This document shows, piece after piece, positions 25,090-36,256 of a DNA stretch of 64,000 nucleotides (positions are counted from its first letter, which is position 1; each line of letters starts with the position of its first letter). The notes under the pieces were generated by a model that was not told the origin of the DNA, did not search any database, and saw only the letters and a list, made by a program, of their open reading frames with translations. Source of the DNA: Phyllobacteriaceae bacterium (GTDB lineage: Bacteria > Pseudomonadota > Alphaproteobacteria > Rhizobiales > Rhizobiaceae); NCBI GenBank assembly GCA_002708825.1, contig PAPF01000026.1, positions 1 to 64,000 of the forward strand. The letters are read 5' to 3'. Both the position numbers and the translations under genes were made by a program.

Positions 25090-26264
25090 AGGGATTCCGG
25101 CTCCTGCAGCAATTGTCCGATCCGGGCCAGGAAAAGCGCGCCGCGATGGCCGTCGCTGACCCGGTGATCGGCCGAAAGCGTGATTGTTGTGACGAGGCGC
25201 GCGTCGACCGTTGTGCCGTCCGCCCAGGGGCGAAGGCGCGGCGTACCGAACCCGGCAAGCGCCACCTGCGGCGGATAGATGACGCCGAACAGGCGGTCCA
25301 CGCCCCGGTCGCCGAGACTGGAAACCGTGATCGTGGGATTGGCCAGTTCCCCGGAACGGTAGCGCCCGGCACGCACGCGGGCGACGAGATCGGAGATCGC
25401 GGCCATCAGCGCGGCGGCCGTCATGTCCTGGGTATCGTGAATGGCCGGCGCAACCAGCCCTCCGCCACGGATGTTGATGGCCACGCCGGCATGGACAGAC
25501 GGCGCCGGGGAAAAGCCGTTCTCGCCCATGTGGCCGTTGAACTCGGGATATTTCCCACAGGCACGCGCCACGGCCTTGACGAAAAGGGCGATCAGCAGCA
25601 TCCGTTCGGCCGCCGGTTTGCCGGCATTGGTGTCTTCCAGGAAGCGCGCGGCTCGCGACAGGTCCACATCATGGGCCAGGTAGTAGTGAGGGATCTCGCG
25701 CTTGGAGCGGGCCATGGCCGCCGCGATTGCCGCGCGCATCCCCTCGGCCCCGCCTGCGGCGGGTTGCCGCGCGGCGCCGGTCTCGATGTCGGCCAGCACG
25801 ATTGCCCCGTCAGGACCGCTGCCGGACACGCCGGCAAGGTCGATGCCCCTTGTCCGGGCGAGGCGGCGGGCAGCGGGACTGGCGCGCACGAAACCGCCGG
25901 TTACGGGTGCCGGTGTCGCAGCAGGCGGGGAGGCTGCTTCCTCTGTCCTGGCGGTAACAGGCTCAACGGCCGGTGTTTTGGCAGGCGGCGCCTGCTGCTC
26001 AGGCTGAAGCGGCGCTGCGGTATCTTCTCCCCTTGCCAGGATCATGGCCAGCGGTGCACCGACCGGGACGGTCTCGCCGATCTGCGCGACGAGGTCGCCG
26101 ACCGTCCCGTCCTCGAAGATCTCGATCTCGATGGCCCCTTTCTGGGTTTCCACCACGGCGACAATGTCGCCGCGCTTCACCGTGTCGCCCGGCTTGACCA
26201 GCCATTCGGCCAGCGTGCCTGCCTCCATGTCGGCGCCGAGCGAGGGCATGCGGAACGTGCCCAT
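25086..26264 (-). CDS. 2-Oxoacid dehydrogenase E2 (dihydrolipoamide acyltransferase)
   Basis: The 392-residue protein has a single N-terminal lipoyl domain (lysine K42 in ETQKGAIE) and an alanine/proline linker. A peripheral-subunit-binding domain lies near residues 125-160 (SPAARRLARTRGIDLAGVSGSGPDG), and a catalytic domain ends LSADHRVSDG, with the catalytic histidine and aspartate. It would transfer an acetyl or other acyl group from E1 to CoA. No E3 (dihydrolipoamide dehydrogenase) gene is in the cassette, so E3 must be shared from elsewhere. It follows the E1 gene by three bases. Confidence 0.92.
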   Translation of the reverse strand: MGTFRMPSLGADMEAGTLAEWLVKPGDTVKRGDIVAVVETQKGAIEIEIFEDGTVGDLVAQIGETVPVGAPLAMILARGEDTAAPLQPEQQAPPAKTPAVEPVTARTEEAASPPAATPAPVTGGFVRASPAARRLARTRGIDLAGVSGSGPDGAIVLADIETGAARQPAAGGAEGMRAAIAAAMARSKREIPHYYLAHDVDLSRAARFLEDTNAGKPAAERMLLIALFVKAVARACGKYPEFNGHMGENGFSPAPSVHAGVAINIRGGGLVAPAIHDTQDMTAAALMAAISDLVARVRAGRYRSGELANPTITVSSLGDRGVDRLFGVIYPPQVALAGFGTPRLRPWADGTTVDARLVTTITLSADHRVSDGHRGALFLARIGQLLQEPESL

Positions 26265-26267
26265 GGC

Positions 26268-28258
26268 TCATTCCCGTCCCATGGTGCGCCGCGCGGCCGC
26301 GACGATGCTTTCGACCTGCGGAATGGCCGCAGCCTCGAGGTGCCGCGCATAGGGAACCGGCACTTCCGCCGAACAGACGCGTGCCAGCGGGGCGTCGAGG
26401 TCGAAGAAGGCGTCCTCGGCCAGCCGCATGCCGATCTCGGCGGCAAGGCTGCCCGTTCGCCAGCCCTCGTCCACCACCAGCGCGCGATGGGTCTTGCGCA
26501 CCGAGGCGAGGACGGTTTCCATGTCGAGGGGCCGCAAGACCCGCAGGTCGATCACCTCGGCGTCCACCCCCTCCTTTTCGAGGGTTTCCGCTGCCTCCAG
26601 CGTCTTGAACAATGATCCGCCATAGGTGATCAGCGTGATGTCGCCGCCCGTCCGGCGCACCGCCGCGCGTTCGATGTCCACCGGCCCCGCATTGGCCGCG
26701 AGCGCTCCGGAGCGGTTGTAGAGCATGACATTCTCGAAGATGATGACCGGGTCCGGTTCCTGGAGCGCCGTCCAGAGCATCCCGCGCGCGTCTTCAAGCG
26801 TCGCCGGCGCCAGCACGCGCAGGCCCGGGATATGGGCGTAGAGCCCTTCGAAACTGTGCGAATGCTGGGCGGCAAGCTGCTTTCCCGCGCCCGTTGCCAT
26901 GCGGATGACGACCGGAACGCCGAAGGCGCCGTTCGACATGTGGCGGTAGGTCGCCGCCGTGTTGACGATCTGGTCGAGCGCCAGCAGCGAGAAATTCACG
27001 GTCATCAGTTCCACGATCGGCCGCATGCCGGCCATGGCGGCACCAATGCCCGCGCCGGTGAAACCGGATTCCGACAGCGGCGTGTCGCGGATGCGCTCCG
27101 GGCCGAACCGGTCGATCAGACCCTTGCTGACCGCGTAGCAGCCGCCGTAGCGCCCCACGTCCTCGCCCATCAGGAAGACGCGCTCATCCTTCTCCATGGC
27201 CTCGGTGATCGCCGCCTTGACCGCCTCGCGATAGGTGGTCTCGATCGTGCCTTGCGGAGCGGGGACAGCCGGCGGGGCAGGGCGCTCGTCCGCCACGACG
27301 TGGCGCAGCAGCGTTTCCACAGGCTCCCATGCGCCGCCCTTGGCGAAGCGGACGGCTGTATCGATTTCGGCGGCTGCCTCGGCCTGGATGCGCTCCACAT
27401 CCTCCCGGTGAACGAGGCCGGACTGCTCCGCCCATGTCTGGAAACGCAGGATCGGACCCTTCTTGCGCCAGTCCTCCACTTCCTGGCGGTCGCGGTAGAG
27501 CTGTGCGTCGAACATGGAATGGGCGCGGAAACGGTAGGTCCGGCATTCCAGCAGATACGGATTGCCGGTCGAAGCCATGGCCTCCAGCGCGCGCCGCGCC
27601 GCGGCTTCCACGGCCACGACGTCCATGCCGTCCACGCTTTCGGCAGCCACGGCATAGCCGGCCGCCTTGGCCGCCACGTCGGTCATTGCCTCGGACCGCT
27701 CCAGCGCCGTGCCCATGGCATAGCCGTTGTTCTCGCAGACGAAGACGACAGGCAGGTTCCACAGTGCCGCCAGGTTCATCGCTTCGTGGAATTCGCCTTC
27801 CGCCACGGCGCCCTCGCCGAAGAAACAGGCGGTGACGGCGGTTTCGCCGCGCATCCGGTCGGCCAGCGCGAGGCCTGCGGCCAGCGGCAGGCCGCCGCCC
27901 ACGATGGCGTTGCCGCCAAAAAAATTCTTCTCGCGAGAGAACAGGTGCATGGAACCGCCGCGCCCGCCTGCGCAGCCGTCGGCCTTGCCGAACATCTCCG
28001 CCATGACCGTATCCATCGGCACGCCGCGCATCAGCGCATGGGCATGTTCGCGATAGGTGGCGACGATCCGGTCCTTGTCTTGAAGCAGCGGTATGACGCC
28101 CGCCGCCACCGCCTCCTGTCCGTCATAGAGGTGGAGAAAGCCGCGGATCTTCTCCTGTGTGTAAAGCTCGGCGCATTTCTCCTCGAACATGCGGATGCGG
28201 ATCATCCGGGAAAGCTGCTCCAGCGCATGCGTCCGGTCCAGCCGGATCCTGGTTCCGG

Positions 28259-28262
<4 letters not shown>
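26268..28262 (-). CDS. 2-Oxoacid dehydrogenase E1, alpha-beta fusion (pyruvate-type)
   Basis: The 664-residue protein joins E1 alpha and E1 beta in one chain. The alpha half (to about residue 325) has [22 protein letters not shown] and the thiamine-diphosphate motif [18 protein letters not shown] ending in CENN. A proline-rich linker ([13 protein letters not shown]) leads to the beta half with [12 protein letters not shown] and [20 protein letters not shown]. Sequence style is closest to pyruvate/acetoin dehydrogenases. It overlaps the acetyl-CoA synthetase gene by four bases. Joined E1 subunits are less common than separate alpha and beta genes. Confidence 0.92.
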
Positions 28263-30016
<1,754 letters not shown>

Positions 30017-30108
30017 GGAACTCTCCCGATCTGTTGCGGTCACAACATGTCAGCCTCTGAGGCCAACAGCGCCACATTCAATGAAACACCGAGTTTGCCG
30101 GGACGGGC

Positions 30109-30122
30109 ATTGATGCCCGTCA
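30109..30122. promoter_or_regulatory. FNR/FixK box (perfect half-sites) before the acs operon
   Basis: TTGATGCCCGTCAA matches TTGA-N6-TCAA at all eight fixed positions. It overlaps a larger palindrome, GACGGGCAT-TG-ATGCCCGTC at 30101-30120. It is centred about 100 bases upstream of the acetyl-CoA synthetase ATG and 115 bases upstream of the sugar-binding-protein gene, so it could serve either side. Confidence 0.75.
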
Positions 30123-30229
30123 ATGACCTCGCTAGGCTGACCGGACTACCGTTCACGGGTGAGGATGAACGGCGGTCTCCAGACGACCGGTATTGCGGTC
30201 GCGGACCGAACCAGGCGGAGGATGAAGCC

Positions 30230-31483
30230 ATGTTCCAGCATATGAAGATACTTGCCGCAGCTGTCGCGATCGGCGCGGCGGCAACCGGTCTTGCGCGCGC
30301 CGACGGCACCGTCGAGGTCTTGCACTGGTGGACGTCCGGCGGCGAGGCGAAGGCTGTCGGCGAACTGAAGAAAGCCTTCGAGGATCAGGGCGGCACCTGG
30401 GAGGATTCGCCGATTGCCGGTGGCGGCGGCGATGCGGCCATGACGGCGCTGCGCGCCCGTGTCGTGGCGGGCAATCCGCCCGCGGCCGTGCAGTTGAAGG
30501 GTCCGGGTATCCAGGAATGGGCCGCCCAGGGCGCGCTCAACGATGTTGAAGGCGTGGCCAGCGGCGAGAACTGGGACAGCGTCCTGCCGCCCGCGCTCGC
30601 CGGCATCATGAAATACGAGGGCAAGTATGTTGCCGCGCCGGTCAACATTCACCGCGTCGACTGGTTCTGGGCCAATCCGGAAGTCCTGGCCAAGGCCGGC
30701 ATCACCGACATGCCGAAGACCTGGGACGAATTCAACGCCATGGCCGACAAGCTGAAGGAGATGGGCATCACGCCGCTCGCCCATGGCGGTCAGCCCTGGC
30801 AGGACGCCACGGTCTTCGAGGACGTGGTCCTGGGCATCGGCGGCGCTGACTTCTTCCGCAAGGCGCTTGTCGAACTTGACGAAGCGGCCCTGACCAGCGA
30901 CACGATGGTCAAGTCGTTCGACCAGTTGCGCCGCATGCGCGGCTATGTCGACGCCAATTTCTCCGGCCGCGACTGGAACCTCGCCACCGCCATGGTGATG
31001 AAGGGCGAGGCCGCCTTCCAGATCATGGGCGACTGGGCAAAGGGCGAGTTCCTGGCCGCCGGCAAGGTGCCGGGCAAGGATTTCCTTTGCGCGCCCACGC
31101 CGGGCAATGGCTTCGTGCTGAACTCCGACAGCTTCACCTTCTTCAAGGTGTCGGGCGAGGATCGCCTGAAGGGCCAGCAGGTCCTGGCCAGCCTCATCAT
31201 GTCGCCGGGCTTCCAGGAAACCTTCAACCTTGCCAAGGGCTCGATCCCGGCGCGCACCGATGTCGCGCTCGACAAGTTCGACATGTGCGCGCAGAAATCG
31301 CACGCCGACCTGCTCAAGGCGATCGAGAACAACACGCTGGTGCCGTCCATGGCCCATGAAATGGCAATTTCGCGCTCGGTGCGTGGCGAGTTCCTCGATG
31401 TCGTGACGAACTTCTTCAACTCCGACATGGCCTCGGCGGACGCGGTGCAGATGCTGGCCGACGCCGTCAAGCGCGCGCAATGA
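30230..31483 (+). CDS. Sugar ABC transporter binding protein (glucose/mannose type)
   Basis: The 417-residue protein has a signal peptide ending near residue 24 (GLARA/DG) and a family 1 solute-binding domain starting VEVLHWWTSGGEAKAVGELK. The sequence style matches the glucose/mannose-binding proteins of GtsA type. The ATG at 30230 has GGAG upstream; a much longer in-frame extension to the left is antisense to the acetyl-CoA synthetase gene and is not real. It heads a four-gene sugar importer operon. Confidence 0.92.
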   Translation: MFQHMKILAAAVAIGAAATGLARADGTVEVLHWWTSGGEAKAVGELKKAFEDQGGTWEDSPIAGGGGDAAMTALRARVVAGNPPAAVQLKGPGIQEWAAQGALNDVEGVASGENWDSVLPPALAGIMKYEGKYVAAPVNIHRVDWFWANPEVLAKAGITDMPKTWDEFNAMADKLKEMGITPLAHGGQPWQDATVFEDVVLGIGGADFFRKALVELDEAALTSDTMVKSFDQLRRMRGYVDANFSGRDWNLATAMVMKGEAAFQIMGDWAKGEFLAAGKVPGKDFLCAPTPGNGFVLNSDSFTFFKVSGEDRLKGQQVLASLIMSPGFQETFNLAKGSIPARTDVALDKFDMCAQKSHADLLKAIENNTLVPSMAHEMAISRSVRGEFLDVVTNFFNSDMASADAVQMLADAVKRAQ

Positions 31484-31494
31484 AAAGAGACACG

Positions 31495-31526
31495 GCGCGG
31501 CCGGGGACAGGGTGTCCTGGCCGCGC
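31495..31526 (+). other. Strong hairpin after the sugar binding-protein gene
   Basis: GCGCGGCC at 31495-31502 pairs with GGCCGCGC at 31519-31526, with an inner GGACA/TGTCC helix. It begins 11 bases after the stop codon and has no T-run. It is the third binding-protein gene in this window to be followed by such a hairpin. It buries a possible GTG start at 31512, favouring the ATG at 31536 for the permease. Confidence 0.6.
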
Positions 31527-31535
31527 GGTCCCGTC

Positions 31536-32435
31536 ATGACGACGCGCGCCCACCATTCCGCCTTCAGCCATGCCGTCGAGCGCTGGCTGCCGAAGATCGT
31601 GGTGTCGCCGCTCTTCGCCGTTTCCCTGTTCTTCGTCTACGGCTTCATCGCCTGGACGGCCTATATCTCGTTCACGAAGTCCGGCGTGATGCCGGTCTAC
31701 ACCTTCGACGGGCTGGCCCAGTATGACAGGCTCTGGAACACGCCGCGCTGGTACGTGGCCCTGTCCAACCTGTTCATCTTCTCCGCTCTCTTCATCGCCA
31801 TTTCCACCGCCATCGGCATCCTGCTCGCCATCCTGCTCGACCAGCGCATCCGCGCCGAGGGCGTCATCCGCACGATCTATCTCTACCCGATGGCCCTGTC
31901 CTTCATTGTCACCGGCACGGTCTGGAAATGGATCCTGAATCCGGGCCTGGGCATCGAGCGCCTGATGCACGAGGCAGGCTTTCCGGATTTCACCTTCGAC
32001 TGGCTCGTCAATTCGAACATGGCGATCTACACGGTCGTCATCGCCGGGGTCTGGCAATCGTCGGGCTATGCCATGGCCCTGTTCCTGGCCGGCCTGCGTT
32101 CCGTCGACGACGAGATCCTCAAGGCCGCTGCGATGGACGGCGCCGGTCCGTGGCGCACCTATACCGGCATCGTGCTGCCGATGATGCGCCCGGTCTTCCT
32201 GTCGACCATCATCATCCTGGCCCACCTGGCCATCAAGAGCTTCGACCTCGTGATCGCACTGACCGGCGGCGGGCCGGGCTATGCCACCGACATGCCCGCC
32301 ACCTTCATGTATTCCTTTGCCTTCCAGCGCTCCGAACTGGGCGTGGCGGCGGCAAGCGCGGTCATGATGCTGATGACCGTGGTCGCCATCATCGTGCCCT
32401 ATCTCTACTCCGAACTCAGGGAGAGCCGCCGATGA
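31536..32435 (+). CDS. Sugar ABC transporter permease (MalF/UgpA type)
   Basis: The 299-residue permease has six predicted helices and the cytoplasmic contact loop EILKAAAMDGAGPWRTYTGIVLPMM near residue 200. It forms the channel with the next permease for the sugar bound by the protein at 30230. The ribosome site before the ATG is weak. A GTG 24 bases upstream is an alternative start but lies inside a hairpin. Its stop overlaps the next start (ATGA). Confidence 0.92.
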   Translation: MTTRAHHSAFSHAVERWLPKIVVSPLFAVSLFFVYGFIAWTAYISFTKSGVMPVYTFDGLAQYDRLWNTPRWYVALSNLFIFSALFIAISTAIGILLAILLDQRIRAEGVIRTIYLYPMALSFIVTGTVWKWILNPGLGIERLMHEAGFPDFTFDWLVNSNMAIYTVVIAGVWQSSGYAMALFLAGLRSVDDEILKAAAMDGAGPWRTYTGIVLPMMRPVFLSTIIILAHLAIKSFDLVIALTGGGPGYATDMPATFMYSFAFQRSELGVAAASAVMMLMTVVAIIVPYLYSELRESRR

Positions 32436-33325
32436 GCGCGTCGCAGACCGGTGGCATCGTCCGGCCGAAGGGCTGGCGCCGGACCCTGGCGCGGGTGGGG
32501 CTCTATGCCATGCTGGCGCTGTTCTGCCTCTACTACCTGGCGCCCCTGGTGGTCATGGTTTCCACTTCTCTGAAGTCGCTGGAGGAAATCCGCACCGGCA
32601 CGCTCATCAGCCTGCCCGGCAGCGTCGGCTTCGAGGCATGGGAGAAGGCCTGGAGCCAGGCCTGCGTCGGCGTGCGTTGCGACGGGTTGAAGCCCTACAT
32701 GATGAATTCTTTCGCAATGGTCGTGCCGGCGGTCTTCATCTCCACGCTGCTCGGCGCGCTCAACGGCTACGCGCTCACCAAGTGGCGCTTCCGTGGCGCC
32801 GACATCATCTTCGCGCTCATGCTCTTCGGCGCCTTCATCCCCTTCCAGGTGATCCTGCTGCCCATGGCCCGGATGCTGGGCCTGATGGGCCTTGCCGGAA
32901 CCATACCGGGCCTGATCCTCGTCCACACCATCTACGGCCTTGCCTTCACGACGCTGTTCTTCCGCAATTTCTTCATCGGCGTGTCGGATGGTATCGTCCA
33001 GGCGGCCAAGATCGACGGCGCCGGTTTCTTCTCCATCTTCTTCCGCATCGTCCTGCCCATGTCGGTTCCCGCCATCGTGGTCACGGTGATCTGGCAGTTC
33101 ACCCAGATCTGGAACGACTTCCTCTTCGGCGTGGCCTTCACCGTGGGCGACAGCAATCCCGTCACCGTGGCGCTCAACAACGTGGTCAACACCTCCACTG
33201 GCGTGAAGGAATATAATGTGGACATGGCCGCGGCCATCATCGCGGCACTGCCGACACTGGCCGTCTACGTGATCGCGGGAACCTATTTCGTGCGCGGCCT
33301 GGCCGCCGGGGCGGTGAAAGGATAG
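32432..33325 (+). CDS. Sugar ABC transporter permease (MalG/UgpE type)
   Basis: The 297-residue partner permease has six predicted helices and a contact loop VQAAKIDGAGFFSIFFRIVLPMS near residue 190. Its start overlaps the first permease's stop, and the ATPase gene begins three bases after its own stop. Sequence style fits glucose/mannose importers. Confidence 0.92.
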   Translation: MSASQTGGIVRPKGWRRTLARVGLYAMLALFCLYYLAPLVVMVSTSLKSLEEIRTGTLISLPGSVGFEAWEKAWSQACVGVRCDGLKPYMMNSFAMVVPAVFISTLLGALNGYALTKWRFRGADIIFALMLFGAFIPFQVILLPMARMLGLMGLAGTIPGLILVHTIYGLAFTTLFFRNFFIGVSDGIVQAAKIDGAGFFSIFFRIVLPMSVPAIVVTVIWQFTQIWNDFLFGVAFTVGDSNPVTVALNNVVNTSTGVKEYNVDMAAAIIAALPTLAVYVIAGTYFVRGLAAGAVKG

Positions 33326-33327
33326 AA

Positions 33328-34428
33328 ATGTCGGGCATCACGCTGGAAAACGTGACGAAGCGCTTCGGATCGACCGAGGTCATCAAGGGCATCGACCTGG
33401 AGATCGCGGAGGGCGAGTTCATCGTCCTGGTCGGCCCGTCCGGCTGCGGCAAGTCAACCCTGCTCAACCTGATTGCCGGACTTGAAACCCTGTCCGGCGG
33501 CGACATCCGCATCGGCGGGCGCATCGTCAACGACGTTCCCCCGCGCGACCGCGACATCGCCATGGTATTCCAGTCCTACGCGCTCTATCCGACCAAATCC
33601 GTGCGCGACAACATCACCTTCGGCATGGTGACGCGCCGCGTGCCGCGTGCGGAGCAGGACCAGGCCGTGGCGGACGTTTCCGGCTTGCTGCACATCGACC
33701 GCCTGCTCGACCGCAAGCCGGGCCAATTGTCAGGCGGCCAGCGCCAGCGCGTCGCCATGGGCCGTGCGCTGGTGCGCAACCCGGATGTCTTCCTGTTCGA
33801 CGAGCCCTTGTCGAACCTCGATGCGAAACTGCGCATCGAGATGCGCACCGAGATCAAGAAACTGCACCAGCGCCTCGGCCGCACCATCATCTATGTCACG
33901 CACGACCAGATCGAGGCGATGACGCTGGCCACGCGCATCGCTGTCATGGACAACGGTCACATCCGCCAGTATGCCGATCCCGAAACCATCTACGAGCATC
34001 CCGTCGACCTGTTCGTCGCCGGTTTTATGGGTTCGCCGCCCATGAACATGCTGCCGGGCAAGCTCGTTGCGGGCGATGACGGCATGGCGGTGGATGTGGG
34101 CGACGGACTGGTTTTTCCGCTGCCCGCCCGCCTGGCCGGGCGCGTTGCGGGCGATGAGGGGCGTGAGGTCGTGCTGGGCCTGCGTCCTGAAACCATCTTC
34201 GCCGCCGGCACCGAACTGCCCGGTGCCGACCGTTTCGTCTTCGAGCGCCCCGTCGACGTGGTCGAACCGACCGGGCCGGACACGATGATCATCTTCGCGA
34301 TCGCCGGAACCGATACCATCGCCCGTGTCCGGCCACAGGACGCAAAGGTACCGGGAACGCCGTTCCGGTTCGAGGTCGAGATGGGCAAGGCCAAGCTGTT
34401 CGACCGAAAGACGGAAATGCATCTCTAG
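33328..34428 (+). CDS. Sugar ABC transporter ATP-binding protein (MalK/UgpC type)
   Basis: The 366-residue ATPase has Walker A GPSGCGKST at residues 36-44, signature LSGGQRQR near residue 133, Walker B DVFLFDEPLSNLD and the switch histidine in VTHDQIEAMTLA. The C-terminal 110 residues form the TOBE/regulatory domain usual in sugar importers. It completes the operon that starts at 30230. Confidence 0.95.
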   Translation: MSGITLENVTKRFGSTEVIKGIDLEIAEGEFIVLVGPSGCGKSTLLNLIAGLETLSGGDIRIGGRIVNDVPPRDRDIAMVFQSYALYPTKSVRDNITFGMVTRRVPRAEQDQAVADVSGLLHIDRLLDRKPGQLSGGQRQRVAMGRALVRNPDVFLFDEPLSNLDAKLRIEMRTEIKKLHQRLGRTIIYVTHDQIEAMTLATRIAVMDNGHIRQYADPETIYEHPVDLFVAGFMGSPPMNMLPGKLVAGDDGMAVDVGDGLVFPLPARLAGRVAGDEGREVVLGLRPETIFAAGTELPGADRFVFERPVDVVEPTGPDTMIIFAIAGTDTIARVRPQDAKVPGTPFRFEVEMGKAKLFDRKTEMHL

Positions 34429-34462
34429 GCCGTGTGGCGGCGAACGGCTGCTTTGGCGCCGG

Positions 34463-34750
34463 TCAGGCGGCCGACCGGGACTCCAGCACGTCCTCAAGCA
34501 ACCGAAGGATGCGCGCTGCGGCTTGCGACTGGATTTCGGAGACATGCGAGTCGGCAGCCAGCATGCCGACGAGAAATGACGCCAGCATCAAGGCATCTTC
34601 CCGGGCATCCGGACAGCAATCGAGCAGGGCTTTCCAATGTCCCTGGATCTGCCGGTCGAGGGCGTGAACCGAATCCCGGTCGTCACGGGCGACCGCCTCT
34701 TCCAGTTGCCGTGACGCCGACTTGTACCGCCCGATCAATTCCGCGATCAT
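34463..34750 (-). CDS. Small helical protein of unknown function beside nnrS
   Basis: The 95-residue protein is soluble and probably all-helical, with charged and hydrophobic residues alternating throughout and three cysteine-poor helices. I recognise no family. GGGGGAG stands ahead of the ATG, so it is very likely expressed. It lies downstream of nnrS on the same strand after a strikingly AT-rich gap of about 210 bases, and an FNR-like site lies just upstream of its start. A role in nitrogen-oxide or low-oxygen physiology is suggested only by position. Confidence 0.7.
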   Translation of the reverse strand: MIAELIGRYKSASRQLEEAVARDDRDSVHALDRQIQGHWKALLDCCPDAREDALMLASFLVGMLAADSHVSEIQSQAAARILRLLEDVLESRSAA

Positions 34751-34766
34751 GGCGCTCCCCCTTCGC

Positions 34767-34780
34767 CTGACAATGATCAA
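34767..34780. promoter_or_regulatory. FNR-like box near the start of the 95-residue protein gene
   Basis: CTGACAATGATCAA matches TTGA-N6-TCAA at seven of eight fixed positions. It is centred only 24 bases before the start codon, a position better suited to repression than to activation. It sits at the edge of an AT-rich tract (about 34830-34890) that stands out from the surrounding GC-rich sequence and probably holds the promoter. Confidence 0.35.
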
Positions 34781-34959
34781 GATCCGTTCAGACGAAAGGC
34801 ATGCATGCATCTGAAAGATTTCGGCAGGCACTCTAATATTTCCAGAGTAACTTATATTCAAAATATTTATTAAACTATTACAAATTTTCAGGCACTTCCG
34901 CAGCGCGAATATCTGAGAGTGCGACGCGCTGCGATTCGTGCCTCCGCCGGCCGCCTCGT

Positions 34960-36138
34960 TCACCGGCGTGGCGCGATCAGCGCCCGGCCGAAGACCAGCC
35001 CGAAGCCCAGGAAGGCAGCGCTCCAGAGCAGGCCTGCAAGGATCATCAGGCCGCCGGGGCCTTGCGGCGCCAGCGCAGCGGCAATGCGTACCGCCGCGCT
35101 TGCGATCAGGCAGGCGAAGACGATCTTCGATCCGCGTCCCATCGTCAAGGCCTGGCCCGTATGGCCGAGCGTGGCGCGCATCATGACCGCAAGCACCATG
35201 GCCCCCACGGCCCCGGCGCCGAAGGCGTGCATCCCGGCAGCAGGGGAGACGGCGTCCGGCATGAGGGCACCCGCGCCGGCAAGCAGGAAGCCGAGCGGAA
35301 CGAAGAGGAACGCCAGGTGAAGGATGAGAACCAGCGCTTCGCCTGCCGTGCGCTCGCCCGCCCAGCGCGTCTGCCGGGCAAGGTTCGCCAGGCCGGCGGC
35401 GATCATCGCCACGCCCGTCGCCGGATGCGCGGGCAGGACGATCCAGGCGATCAGCGCGGCGGCGCTCAGCACCAGCGCGCCCTTGTCCAGTTGCCCGAAC
35501 GGCGCGGGCAGGCGGCCCGGATTCTCGCGCACCAGCCAGTTGCGGGTGAAGCTGGGAATGATGCGCCCGCCAATGATCATGATCAGCAGGATGGCGGCCG
35601 CCATGCCCATGCGCCGCGCATGGTCGCTCGTCCCGTCCAGATGCATTTCGAGATGGAAAACCATGTTGCCCGCGAAAAGCAGGGTCAGCGGGACAAGGAC
35701 CTTCAGGTTGCGCCAGTTGCGCCCCGCAATGATCTCGTTGGCGATCACGCCCATGACCGCTGCGAGGAAGGCGAGGTCGATGACGGCGGCGGCGAGCGGT
35801 CCGAGCCAGCCGGGATCGGCCATCGCGATACGTCCGGCCAGCCAGGTGGCCGTGAGCAGCGCGAGGCCGGTTCCCTGAACCGGCAACCGGCCGGTCCAGT
35901 TGGGCACGGCGGTGAGCAGGAACCCGGTCACGATGGCTGGCAGGAAGCCGAAGATCATCTCGTGGATGTGCCAGTCCAGCGCGCCGACCGCCGGTTCGAA
36001 ACGGATCGACCCGTCCAGCATCAGCACCCAGGTGAGGATCGCCATCCCGCTGAAGAGGGCGCCGAAAAGGAAAAACGGCCGGAAACCATATGACATGATG
36101 GCCGGTCCGTTGTATTGCCTGAGCCGGGGAATGGACAT
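34960..36138 (-). CDS. nnrS: NnrS-family membrane protein
   Basis: The 392-residue protein has about twelve membrane helices and the NnrS pattern: FRPFFLFGALFSG near the N-terminus, ALDWHIHEMIFGFLPAIVTGFLLTAVPNWTGR near residue 60, and GGRIIPSFTRNW near residue 190. NnrS proteins are haem- and copper-containing and ease nitric-oxide stress during denitrification. The ATG at 36138 has GGAGG seven bases upstream. It diverges from the nnrR-like regulator, and a perfect NnrR box lies in the shared gap. Confidence 0.93.
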   Translation of the reverse strand: MSIPRLRQYNGPAIMSYGFRPFFLFGALFSGMAILTWVLMLDGSIRFEPAVGALDWHIHEMIFGFLPAIVTGFLLTAVPNWTGRLPVQGTGLALLTATWLAGRIAMADPGWLGPLAAAVIDLAFLAAVMGVIANEIIAGRNWRNLKVLVPLTLLFAGNMVFHLEMHLDGTSDHARRMGMAAAILLIMIIGGRIIPSFTRNWLVRENPGRLPAPFGQLDKGALVLSAAALIAWIVLPAHPATGVAMIAAGLANLARQTRWAGERTAGEALVLILHLAFLFVPLGFLLAGAGALMPDAVSPAAGMHAFGAGAVGAMVLAVMMRATLGHTGQALTMGRGSKIVFACLIASAAVRIAAALAPQGPGGLMILAGLLWSAAFLGFGLVFGRALIAPRR

Positions 36139-36229
36139 GGATCGCCTCCGTCTGCTTGTCATTGGGCCAGCCCGGCGCATTCCGGCGAGCTAGGACGGTT
36201 TTCTTGTACCGCCCGGCCGTCGCGCATCG

Positions 36230-36243
36230 TTGCGCAAACGCAA
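36230..36243. promoter_or_regulatory. NnrR/Nnr box in the nnrS-nnrR divergent promoter
   Basis: TTGCGCAAACGCAA is a perfect inverted repeat (TTGCG-N4-CGCAA) matching the TTG-N8-CAA site of NO-responsive Crp/Fnr regulators. It is centred 98 bases upstream of nnrS and about 20 bases before the regulator's start, consistent with activation of nnrS and autoregulation. Confidence 0.75.
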
Positions 36244-36256
36244 TCTCGGATACGAC

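Noticed and set aside
31512-31535. GTG start at 31512 for the first sugar permease.
   Set aside because: It is buried in a strong hairpin and adds residues unlike the family's N-terminus; the ATG at 31536 is preferred, though its ribosome site is weak.
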